8,439 nt of DNA from NCBI GenBank assembly GCA_937888925.1, contig CALARM010000691.1, forward strand, positions 1 through 8,439, written 5' to 3'. How positions within the stretch are numbered: position 1 is the stretch's first letter; every line of letters begins with the position of its first letter. A program made the translations under genes and the position numbers. This document shows positions 1-7,100 of the stretch, piece by piece. This stretch comes from an uncultured Synergistia bacterium. Its GTDB lineage: Bacteria > Eremiobacterota > SpSt-956 > JAKJGF01. The notes under the pieces were generated by a model that saw nothing but the letters and a program-made list of their open reading frames with translations, ran no database searches and was not told the origin of the DNA.

Positions 1-2
1 GG

Positions 3-1124
3 TACAGATTTGAAAAGAGAGGCGGAGAAATAGGTGAGATAAGCAATGCCATTAACGAACTTGCTTCTACTCTGAGCAGGGTAAGAAGTTATACGGAATT
101 GATACTTGAAGGTACGGGAGAAGGTGTTATAGCTCTCGATAAGGATTCAAAAGTAGTGTTCTTCAATAAATCGGCAGGAATTTTACTGAACATAAACAGA
201 GAGAATGTTATAGAAAAAGATTATAGAGAAATTGTTACGGAAGAAAAAGATCTCTTACGAGAAACAATAGAAGATGCCCTTGCAGGTAAAAATAGAAATA
301 TTTTGAAAACTGTTTATAAATTGAATAACGGACAGGAAATACCACTTTCTATAAACAGTTTCTGTCTTGAAACCAGAGGGAGAGAGGGAGCAGTTATGAT
401 ATTAAGGGATCTCTCCGATATGGAACGGCTGGAGAGAAAGCTCAGACAGACAGATAAACTTGCAGCTCTGGGAAAACTTGTAGCGGGAGTGGCTCATGAG
501 ATAAGAAATCCTATTGCATCTATAAGAGCAAACGTGCAGTTATGGCAAAAAAGGCTGGAAAAAACGCCTCCTTCAAAGGAAGCTCTTGATATGGTTATTG
601 ACGAAATAGACAGGCTTAACGGTATTGTTGAAAAATGGCTTATCTTCGCAAAATACAGAACTTCTTCCAGAGAGAATTATCAGGTAAATGAAGTGATAAA
701 AAAAGCGGTAGAACTTATGAGGGTAGAAATTAAAAACAGGGATATAGATTTTTCGTGTGACATGGAAGAAGATATACCCTGTGTTTATATAAATCCACAG
801 GAAATAGAACAGGTTATCATAAATCTTATGCAGAATTCTCTGGATATGCTTTCTGAAAACGGCAGTTTAACAGTAAAAAGCAGTTACGTGAAAGAAGATT
901 CCCGCATAAAAGTTGAAGTGATTGATACAGGGCCAGGACTTCCTCTTGATATTCAGGGTAAGATATTTGATCCCTTCTTTACTACAAAAGAAGAAGGAAC
1001 AGGCCTGGGCCTTGCCGTATGTTATGATATAATTACAGGACATAAAGGTACTATAGATTTTGAAACAGTTCTCGGTAAAGGAAGCACTTTTTATTTTACT
1101 ATACCGGTCATTTTACATCCATAG
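3..1124 (+). CDS. Sensor histidine kinase, HAMP-PAS-HisKA-HATPase (5'-truncated by window edge)
   Basis: This is the C-terminal part of a membrane-bound two-component sensor kinase. It should autophosphorylate on a histidine using ATP and pass the phosphate to a response regulator, which is not in the window. The frame is open from the first complete codon at 3, so the TTG at 99 is internal. Numbering from codon 3: residues 1-30 look like the end of a HAMP domain (GEIGEISNAINELAS), and a PAS domain spans about 34-138. The HisKA H-box AHEIRNP has the phospho-acceptor His165. The HATPase domain has the N-box Asn278 (NLMQNSLDML), the G1 box DTGPGL (Asp308), the F-box FDPFF (322-326) and the G2 box GTGLGLA from 332. 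All catalytic motifs are intact. The H-box and short N-box match the NtrB/AtoS/ZraS-like group, whose partners are often sigma-54 activators; that pairing is family inference. The ligand and transmembrane region lie upstream. The 3' end overlaps the convergent gene by 17 bp. Confidence 0.95.
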   Translation, partial: YRFEKRGGEIGEISNAINELASTLSRVRSYTELILEGTGEGVIALDKDSKVVFFNKSAGILLNINRENVIEKDYREIVTEEKDLLRETIEDALAGKNRNILKTVYKLNNGQEIPLSINSFCLETRGREGAVMILRDLSDMERLERKLRQTDKLAALGKLVAGVAHEIRNPIASIRANVQLWQKRLEKTPPSKEALDMVIDEIDRLNGIVEKWLIFAKYRTSSRENYQVNEVIKKAVELMRVEIKNRDIDFSCDMEEDIPCVYINPQEIEQVIINLMQNSLDMLSENGSLTVKSSYVKEDSRIKVEVIDTGPGLPLDIQGKIFDPFFTTKEEGTGLGLAVCYDIITGHKGTIDFETVLGKGSTFYFTIPVILHP

Positions 1125-2010
1125 TTTTGGGATCATATATGGAAAAGTTATTTTTTAAAGGTCTTATGTTGAATGTGTAAAGGGTATTGGCTTTAACTGT
1201 TATAATACCTGTTATGATATAATCTTCCAGACCCACGCAGAGCAGATATGTTTTACCCGGCATAAGCTCTCTTGTAAAAGTATCGTCTTTATTAAATAAA
1301 CAGTCCATTTCTTTCAGTTCAGGCACAGTCGTTCCGGGAGTCAGTATGGCAACACAGGGATGGTATCCGTCGTTTATATTTACAAATTTAACCTTTGAAC
1401 CATCAGCATTGGCAGAGCATTTCATTTCAGGACAACCTTCCATAGCTTTATTGATGATTGGTTCCCATATAGCTCTTTTTTTACTGTCAGAAATATCTGA
1501 AAGATATTGCTGTGCTTTAGAAAGTTCTTCATAAGATTTCATAAAATCATCTTCTGCATAACACATGGCAAGGCAATAATAAGCTTCGGCACATTTCTGA
1601 TTACAGGAAATAGCTTTATTGAAGCATTCAATAGCTTTATCCAGGTCACCTTCTGAAAGAGCTTTTTTATTCCCTCCTGTTTTCCCCATGTACATTATAC
1701 CTGTCTTATAAAGCATATAATAAGCATTGCCAAGCATAAAATATCCCTCAGGGGCATTATTGTTTACCTTCACATATTTCTCAAACTTTTCAATACTGCT
1801 TCTAAAATAGTCCTGAACCGTAGTTATATCATGGCGCCCGTAATTGCCGAAATATTCTGCCATAACGCCTATTCCTCTTCTATATTCCATTTTTCCTTTT
1901 TCAAGAGCCTGTCCTGCCAGGAATTTAATTATCAAAAAGTAAGCCCCGCCAATAATAAGAATTAAAATAGAAACAGTAATAATACGTTGTAAATAACTCT
2001 TTTTTGGCAT
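1108..2010 (-). CDS. Membrane-anchored TPR-like protein with beta-rich C-terminal domain
   Basis: This 300-residue protein is not a family I recognise. Residues 1-9 are short and basic (MPKKSYLQR), followed by one hydrophobic segment at about 10-31. It is therefore probably a signal-anchored protein with its bulk outside the cytoplasm. About 86-170 is helical and TPR-like: an APEGYFMLGNAYYML helix, then DLDKAIECFNKAISC and CAEAYYCLAMCYAEDD, with an insertion at 102-120. About 205-285 looks beta-rich, alternating hydrophobic and polar residues with a turn at MPGKTYLLCVG, like a small beta-sandwich. There are ten cysteines (129, 136, 140, 146, 150, 193, 198, 219, 237, 258), many for an exported protein. 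The start is supported by AGGAAGGTG five bases upstream. It lies 48 bp after the preceding TPR gene on the same strand with no terminator visible between them, so they are probably co-transcribed. The function is unknown; a scaffold or assembly factor is a guess. Confidence 0.85.
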   Translation of the reverse strand: MPKKSYLQRIITVSILILIIGGAYFLIIKFLAGQALEKGKMEYRRGIGVMAEYFGNYGRHDITTVQDYFRSSIEKFEKYVKVNNNAPEGYFMLGNAYYMLYKTGIMYMGKTGGNKKALSEGDLDKAIECFNKAISCNQKCAEAYYCLAMCYAEDDFMKSYEELSKAQQYLSDISDSKKRAIWEPIINKAMEGCPEMKCSANADGSKVKFVNINDGYHPCVAILTPGTTVPELKEMDCLFNKDDTFTRELMPGKTYLLCVGLEDYIITGIITVKANTLYTFNIRPLKNNFSIYDPKTMDVK

Positions 2011-2014
2011 AAAA

Positions 2015-2023
2015 CACCTTCCT
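2015..2023 (-). promoter_or_regulatory. Ribosome binding site for the membrane-anchored TPR gene
   Basis: On the minus strand this reads AGGAAGGTG, followed by four bases and the ATG at 2010. It is a good Shine-Dalgarno match. It fixes the start just before the basic N-terminus and hydrophobic anchor. Confidence 0.7.
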
Positions 2024-2058
2024 TTCTTTTATAGAACCGGGTGAACATTTCTGTGGTT

Positions 2059-2829
2059 TTATTTACTTTCTCCCAGGGCTTTCAGACATTTATCCCTGTA
2101 GTTTTTTGCATTTACATTGTTCGGATCTATTTTCAGTACTGTTTCATAACATGTGAGAGCATCTCTGTATTTTTTTAATATATAAAGGCAATTGCCCTTA
2201 TTATATTGTGCCCTTATGTTTGCGCCATCTATCTGTAAAGCTCTGTCGTAACATCCTGCTGCATCGGAATATTTTCCTTCTTTATATGAATTATTTCCTT
2301 TTTCAACCCAGTAATCAGCAGTATTTTCCGGAAGTATGTAATTCTCACCATATAAAGCTTTTGCAGCTTTCTCTTTCTCCTGTTTTGCATAGGGATAGGT
2401 TGAATCTATAGATAACAGCTTATCATAACATTGAATGGCATTTTTATATTTACCCTGAAGATATAAGATTTTACCCTTTTCCATTAATGCCATTGTAAAC
2501 TCAGGAGCAATCTCCAGAGCTTTATCATAACTTTTGATAGCTTCATCATATCTTTTTAAATCTCTCAGAGCATTACCTTTGCAGTAATAAACTTCCGCAT
2601 CGCCCGGATCAATGGATATGGATTTATTAAAACAATCTACTGCCTGCTCGTATTTTCCTTCTGCCATTAATTTCCTTCCCTTACCGAGCCATTCAAGGGA
2701 AGGGACAGAACTGCTGTCAGCTACTTCCATTTTTTCAGTTTTAGCACCATAATCTAATTCATTACCACTGCATGGTAAGGAAAAAACAATCAATAAAATT
2801 AAAGTTATTATTAATTTTCCTGAGTGCAT
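2059..2829 (-). CDS. Exported tetratricopeptide repeat (TPR) protein
   Basis: This 256-residue protein has an N-terminal signal peptide: a Lys at position 5 and a hydrophobic core at about 7-18, ending around SLPCSGNE. Cys20 is not in a good lipobox (Pro at -1), so signal peptidase I cleavage is more likely than lipidation, without certainty. The mature part is five TPR units at about 43-77, 78-111, 112-145, 172-205 and 206-239, plus a C-terminal capping helix (AKNYRDKCLKALGE). Units 3 and 4 are separated by a roughly 26-residue break. The repeats are close to TPR consensus (YDEAIKSYDKALEIAP), which points to a protein-protein interaction scaffold in the periplasm or outside the membrane. The start has a strong GAGGAGGT site. 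The downstream membrane-anchored TPR gene follows at 48 bp, and a possible 35-codon gene ends 42 bp upstream. No enzymatic domain is visible, so the binding partner cannot be named. Confidence 0.92.
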   Translation of the reverse strand: MHSGKLIITLILLIVFSLPCSGNELDYGAKTEKMEVADSSSVPSLEWLGKGRKLMAEGKYEQAVDCFNKSISIDPGDAEVYYCKGNALRDLKRYDEAIKSYDKALEIAPEFTMALMEKGKILYLQGKYKNAIQCYDKLLSIDSTYPYAKQEKEKAAKALYGENYILPENTADYWVEKGNNSYKEGKYSDAAGCYDRALQIDGANIRAQYNKGNCLYILKKYRDALTCYETVLKIDPNNVNAKNYRDKCLKALGESK

Positions 2830-2837
2830 AAATCTTT

Positions 2838-2845
2838 ACCTCCTC
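2838..2845 (-). promoter_or_regulatory. Ribosome binding site for the exported TPR gene
   Basis: The minus strand reads GAGGAGGT followed by eight bases and the ATG at 2829. This near-perfect Shine-Dalgarno sequence confirms the start that gives the protein its signal peptide. Confidence 0.8.
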
Positions 2846-2871
2846 AATATAACTATTTATTCTTGAATATT

Positions 2872-2979
2872 CTATTCTTTCTCTTTTTTTTCCTGTAATT
2901 TTTTATAACCTCTGCAAAGTGATTGTTCATATACATCATATGACAGACATTTCTGACAGCCTTTATAGATTTCTTTCAT
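2872..2979 (-). CDS. Possible small three-cysteine protein (35 aa)
   Basis: This short open frame encodes 35 residues beginning MKEIYKGCQKCLSYD and ending in a Lys/Glu-rich tail (KKLQEKKEKE). Cysteines at 8, 11 and 22 give C-x2-C-x10-C, which could hold a metal ion or act in redox chemistry. One cysteine is missing for a classical four-Cys zinc site. The composition (aromatic, charged and Cys residues, few rare codons) looks protein-like. It lies on the same strand as, and 42 bp upstream of, the exported TPR gene, so it would be the first cistron of that operon. Against it: I see no clear Shine-Dalgarno site before the ATG, and the frame is closed by a TAA ten codons upstream with no other start codon between. 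It could instead be the C-terminal remnant of a longer lost gene, or untranslated leader. I do not recognise the sequence. Confidence 0.4.
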   Translation of the reverse strand: MKEIYKGCQKCLSYDVYEQSLCRGYKKLQEKKEKE

Positions 2980-2983
2980 AGTA

Positions 2984-2997
2984 GTTCTGAAAAGAAC
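2984..2997. other. Small perfect dyad GTTCT-GAAA-AGAAC
   Basis: This is a five-base-pair inverted repeat with a four-base spacer, immediately upstream of the possible small gene (start at 2979) on the minus strand. In RNA of that strand it would form a short hairpin just before the start codon. As DNA it could be a small operator half-site pair. It is short enough to occur by chance. Confidence 0.3.
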
Positions 2998-3015
2998 ATG
3001 TTTAAATTATTCATT

Positions 3016-3063
3016 ATTACTGACCCGGGGATAAGCATGTAATAAAAAAATTTCTTTCCGTCA
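3016..3063 (+). repeat. Single-arm copy of the intergenic palindromic repeat
   Basis: This non-coding stretch matches the left arm of the palindrome at 3907-4009 in the same orientation. It shares ATTACTGACC, then ATAAGC, then TAATAAA, then CTTTC-GTCA, at roughly three quarters identity with one gap. No inverted right arm follows, so this is either a half element or a degraded copy. It lies between the start of the leftward TPR operon and the rightward glycine-zipper gene, so it may also overlap the operon's promoter. Confidence 0.6.
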
Positions 3064-3078
3064 GGCATTACAGGAGAA

Positions 3079-3106
3079 TTGTGGATTTTTTGTAAAATAG
3101 TATAAA
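3079..3106 (+). promoter_or_regulatory. Candidate sigma-70-type promoter for the glycine-zipper gene
   Basis: TTGTGG (3079-3084), a 16-base spacer and TATAAA (3101-3106) resemble a -35/-10 pair. The -10 is good and the -35 is weak. Transcription would start about 70-75 bases before the ATG at 3190. Overlapping alternatives exist because the region is very AT-rich, so the exact pair is uncertain. Confidence 0.3.
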
Positions 3107-3134
3107 ATTAACATAAAATTAACATAAAATTATT
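3102..3134 (+). repeat. 11-bp tandem direct repeat (about three units)
   Basis: ATAAAATTAAC occurs at 3102-3112 and 3113-3123, and a third, partial copy (ATAAAATTATT) at 3124-3134. An 11-bp period puts the units on the same face of the helix. They overlap the candidate -10 box and early leader of the gene at 3190, so they could be binding sites for a regulator or simply slippage in AT-rich DNA. Confidence 0.6.
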
Positions 3135-3178
3135 GAAATAAATAAAGGAAGAAACTATAATCAAATATATCAATAAAT

Positions 3179-3183
3179 GGAGG
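3179..3183 (+). promoter_or_regulatory. Ribosome binding site for the glycine-zipper gene
   Basis: GGAGG is followed by six bases (TTTGAC) and the ATG at 3190. This is optimal spacing and strongly supports that start. Confidence 0.8.
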
Positions 3184-3189
3184 TTTGAC

Positions 3190-3816
3190 ATGAAAATCAA
3201 TAATTTAGTTTCTGAAATTCCGAAAAAGACAGGACTAATTCAAAATGTAAGAAAAGATGTTCTTCAGGAAGATAAATTTACAGAGTGCTCTTCTTCTGAT
3301 TTATCTTCACTTAAAGACTTACACTTTCTGGATAAAGCACTTTTTAAAGAAACCTTTGGTGTAAGTGTTGAAGATGTAATTGACGGGAAAGTGGCTCCAG
3401 AAGATTTAAAGATAAAAGAAAAGAGAAAATTTTTTCATTTCCCTGAAAAAGAACTTTTATATCAACCACCTGCTTTTGGTGCATTATTGGGAGCTAGTTT
3501 TGGCGTTGTTCTGGGAACGGCTGGAACACTTTTTAAAGCTACTAACTCACCAGTGGGGTTTGCATGTACTACACTGATGGTTGGAGCTTTTGCATTGCAA
3601 TTCGCCAGACAGAAAGCATATTACGGCAGTGACGAAAGCATAAAGTATGCCACTATGTCCAGACGCATCTCAAATGCACTGGAAATGACAGGAGAAATGG
3701 CTATGGGTTACTGCTTCGGAATTGGTGGCATAGCGGCGGCAGCAGCTCTGGGTGGGGCGGCAAATGCTGTCGGTTCGGCTCTGGGTTACTGTATGACCGG
3801 GAACCGTAATGACTGA
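3190..3816 (+). CDS. Glycine-zipper membrane protein of unknown function
   Basis: This 208-residue protein is not one I recognise. Residues 1-90 are hydrophilic, charged and Ser-containing, with no signal peptide. Hydrophobic segments follow at about 95-115, 121-139 and 172-200. The first contains an exact glycine zipper, Gly97-xxx-Gly101-xxx-Gly105-xxx-Gly109. The last is very Gly/Ala-rich, with Gly173-xxx-Gly177 and Gly195-xxx-Gly199. Glycine zippers are known to pack transmembrane helices tightly, often in oligomers or pores. Here that suggests a self-associating membrane protein, which is inference. The order (soluble N-terminus, then a hydrophobic hairpin, then a Gly/Ala helix) would also fit a secreted membrane-inserting protein or an accessory membrane protein. 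The start has a perfect GGAGG site. The gene stands alone: divergent from the TPR operon, convergent with the giant TPR gene, and between two copies of an intergenic repeat. No clear terminator follows. Confidence 0.85.
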   Translation: MKINNLVSEIPKKTGLIQNVRKDVLQEDKFTECSSSDLSSLKDLHFLDKALFKETFGVSVEDVIDGKVAPEDLKIKEKRKFFHFPEKELLYQPPAFGALLGASFGVVLGTAGTLFKATNSPVGFACTTLMVGAFALQFARQKAYYGSDESIKYATMSRRISNALEMTGEMAMGYCFGIGGIAAAAALGGAANAVGSALGYCMTGNRND

Positions 3817-4189
3817 TGGAATATAAAAAAACTATCTGAAAAGTAATATTTGTATTACGCGTAAGGTTCTGTATCAACAAAATCTCCGAAGGGGAAAGAT
3901 ATGCTGTATTACTGACCTGAGCATAAGCCTTTAATAAACGTTTTCCTTTCGTCACACGTCACGCGTGACGAAAGCGTATATGTTATTATTTATGCTTACC
4001 TCAGTAACATTGAGTTGTAAATTAAATAAATGTAATAATTTGATAGCCTTCCGTTATTACTTTGATTCAGAAAAAACGGCTAAATTCCCAGGTTTTGTCA
4101 ATTTAAAAAGCTAGATATTTCAAGGTTAATTCATAATTAAAGTATTAGCGAAACAGCATCAATATGACACCGGCAACCGGCAACCCGAT
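3817..4189. other. Convergent intergenic region, no gene seen
   Basis: These 373 bases lie between the 3' ends of the glycine-zipper gene and the giant TPR gene. They contain an AT-rich dyad at 3843-3858 (GTAATA-TTTG-TATTAC), the palindromic element at 3907-4009, and a 7-bp tandem ACCGGCA at 4169-4182 just beyond the stop of the leftward gene. I find no convincing open frame and no classic stem plus U-tract terminator for either gene. The palindrome may serve that role. Confidence 0.6.
3907..4009. repeat. Imperfect ~100-bp palindromic element with strong central hairpin
   Basis: The outer arms pair TTACTGA (3909-3915) with TCAGTAA (4001-4007). Next, with matching five-base gaps, GCATAA (3921-3926) pairs with TTATGC (3990-3995). 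In the centre, CTTTCGTCAC (3946-3955) pairs with GTGACGAAAG (3965-3974). The core also contains a perfect 14-bp palindrome, CGTCACGCGTGACG (3957-3970), giving two alternative folds. The stretches between are AT-rich and only loosely complementary. The left arm recurs at 3016-3063. The architecture resembles a small non-autonomous inverted-repeat element or an extragenic palindrome. No target-site duplication is obvious. Neither strand shows a U-tract directly after the hairpin, so a normal intrinsic terminator is not supported. Confidence 0.7.
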
Positions 4190-7100
4190 TTAACCCTTTT
4201 TCAGACGTTCAATATCCTTTTTTGTTGCTTCCACATATTTTTGATTCTTTCTCTTTATTGCGAATTCATTGGCCTTTTGATATGCTCCAAGAGCTTTCTG
4301 TTTATCGCCCTTCTTTTCATAGGCTTTGGCTAGACCATAAAGTATTTGATCTGCATTTTTCGGTTTTAACTTTAATGCTCTGGAGTATTCTATTATAGAT
4401 TTATCTGTCTGGCCTGTTTTATCGTAAAGTATGGCAAGATTGGTAATGGCCTGAATATTGGAACTGTTGGATTTTATGGCATCCTGGTAATTCTTGATGG
4501 CTTCTTCGTTTTTACCTGTACGGGCATTGGCTATACCCAGGTATGTAAGAGCCTGATCATAATCAGGTTTAATCTTGAGGGATTTATTATATTCCTGTAT
4601 GGCTTCCTGATCATGTCCGGCTTTTGCATAGGCAAAACCGAGATTTGCATAGGCCTGATAGAATTTATTATCACATTGAAGAGCCAGTTTGTAAGCTTTA
4701 ACGGCTTTATCTCCCTGCCCTGCTTTAATATACATCTGACCGAGATTGTCATATACCTTTGCTTCCTTCAGACCCAGTTCAAGTGCTTTTTCGAATGATG
4801 TAATTGCTTCCTGGGTTTTACCCTGGAAAGAACAGGCAAGACCCATATTAAAATAGGCCTGGCTGTTGGAACTGTCAAGGGCAATAGCCTTTTTGTACTG
4901 TCCTTCTGCATCGGCAATTTTACCGAGTTTTACATAAACAATACCGAGATTATTATAAATTTTCGGATCCTTAGGATCTATGTCTATAGCTTTTTCAAAC
5001 TGTGCTGCTGCTTCTTCATATTTACCTGATTTTGTCGAAGCCACACCTGCATTGTAGTACATCTCTGATTTGTCTGTAGTAACAATCTTGAGTTTTTGAG
5101 ATATTCTATCCAGTTCCTTGTTAACCATATTTATAGCATCTCTGTCTTTTAACTGTTCAACTATTTCACGGGCTTTCAGGAGACTTTCGTTTGCTTTATT
5201 TGTATGGCCTTTTTTATCATAAACAAGGGCAAGGTTGTAATAAGCCTGGGCATCATTTGGTGTAAGTGATAAAACCTTCTGATATTCTTCTATCGCACTG
5301 TCAGGTTCCCCTGTTTCATCAAGGCAGCTTGCCATATAGTAATGGGCAAGATGATCCTTATCATCCAGTTCTACAGCTCTCCTGAATTCTACCAGTGCTT
5401 CTTTATATTGTTTTGTTTTTGTATAGGCTATACCCAGGTTTCTTCTTATTTCCACATCATCAGGAGTGATTTCTATTGCGGCTTTATACTCTTCTATTGC
5501 CTCTGTGAAATTATCTTTATAGAACAATGCCAGTGCGATGTGGTAATGGCTTTTTGCATCTTTCGGATTGAAAGACAGGGCTTTTTTGAAAGATTTTATT
5601 GCCGCATCAAACTGTTCCATCTGCGAATAAGCCATACCTATATTTCTATAAGCAGGTGCAAATTTCGGATTTAATTTTATTGCCTGCTGATATTCTTTTA
5701 TTGCAAGGTCGTATCTTTCCTGTCTCATATAGGCTATACCCAGGTTGTATCTTGCTGCAGAATGTTTCGGGTTATGGGTTGCAGCTTTCTGATAACTTTC
5801 TATTGCCTTATCCAGTTCGCCAACCTTTGCATAGGCAAGGCCAAGATTGTAATAACCCTGTGCGTAGGAAGGATTAAGTTTTATAGCTTTCTGATATTGA
5901 CTGATTGCTTCTTCATATTTATCCATTTTGGAATAGGCAATACCTAAATTTCCGTACGATAGATAATAGGTTGAGTCCAGATCGATAGATTTTTTATAGG
6001 CTTTAATGGCAGGACCTATGGCATTTTTCTGGGCATAAGCAAGCCCGAGATTGCAATAACTGTGCGAATCATTCGGGTCAATTCTTATAGCTTTTTTATA
6101 TTCAACTATAGCGTTATCAATCTTTCCGAGCTGTGCGTATGCAAGTCCCAGGTTATAATGTATTTGACTGTCATTGGAGTCAAGTTCCAGTGCTTTTCTA
6201 TAACAGACTATGGACTCATTTATTTTTCCCATCTTTCCGCAGGCTATGCCCAGATTAAGATGAGCTTTCCCGTTGTCAGGTGATAATTCTATGGCTTTTT
6301 GATACTGACTTATTGCAAGGTCCATTCTGCCTGCTTTCATAAAGACCCTGCCAAGCTCAAAATATGCAGGACCATAGGTTTTATCCTTTCTAATTATATG
6401 TTGAAATTCTTCAACAGCCGCATTATATTCCTTTATATTATAAAGACATAAAGCCAGGTTATATCTGGCATCAAGATTGTGCTCATTTAAATTAATAGCA
6501 GTTTGAAGATGAGGTATTGCTTCATCAAATCTCTCAAGTTTTATAAGAGAAACGCCAAGTCTGGTAAGCATATCAGGCCTGGGCTCTATAAGGTCCAGAA
6601 GTTTTTGATAAAGTTCTATTGCCGGTTCGTAATCCTGGTTTTCATAGTGAACAGATGAAAGTGCTTCCAGAGCCGGTATATTACAGGCATCTATATCCAG
6701 AATTTTTTCATATTCTCTTCTGGCATTATCATCCTGGCCTGCTTTAGAGTATATGGAAGCCATTCCTATGCGTATATCCAGGTCTTCCGGTTTTAATCCT
6801 GCGAGCTTTGAATACTGCTCTATTGCTTCATCGGTTTTATCGATTTTTTCATAAAGATTTCCAAGCTGTTTCCTTGACTCCAGATGTCCTGGATATTTAT
6901 TTATAACTCTTTTAAATTCTTCTATGGCATCTTCATATTTACTGAGCTGTGCATAGGCCAGACCAAGATCAAAATGTACCTGAACATCAGCAGGTGTACT
7001 TTCATAAATCTCTACCTTATCTTCTTCGTATAAAGATTTTTTGTCTTCTTTCACCGGTACAGTATATGTTTCTTCTTCTTCTTCTTCCTCCGGCGGTGTT

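Larger units (their letters stand above)
2980..3189. other. Divergent intergenic region
   Basis: About 210 bases separate the possible small leftward gene from the rightward gene at 3190 (360 bases if the small gene is not real). It must hold promoters for both directions. It contains a five-bp dyad, one arm of the palindromic repeat, an 11-bp tandem repeat, an AT-rich leader and the rightward ribosome binding site. A weak leftward promoter candidate is TTACAT, 17 bases, TAATAA on the minus strand at about 3016-3044, inside the repeat arm. I see no RNA gene. Confidence 0.5.

Noticed and set aside
99..101. TTG as the start codon of the histidine kinase gene
   Set aside because: The frame is open to the window edge and the 32 codons upstream encode a HAMP-like end, so the gene starts outside.
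2768..2772. Lipobox around Cys20 of the exported TPR protein
   Set aside because: The residues before the cysteine are S-L-P, which do not fit the usual L-[AS]-[GA]-C pattern.
3701..3955. Leftward 84-codon open frame
   Set aside because: It overlaps the well-supported glycine-zipper gene, begins inside the palindromic element and has no protein-like features.
4045..4085. Weak hairpin AGCCTTCCGTT...AACGGCT as a terminator
   Set aside because: The stem needs a bulge, the loop is about 20 bases and no U-tract follows on either strand.
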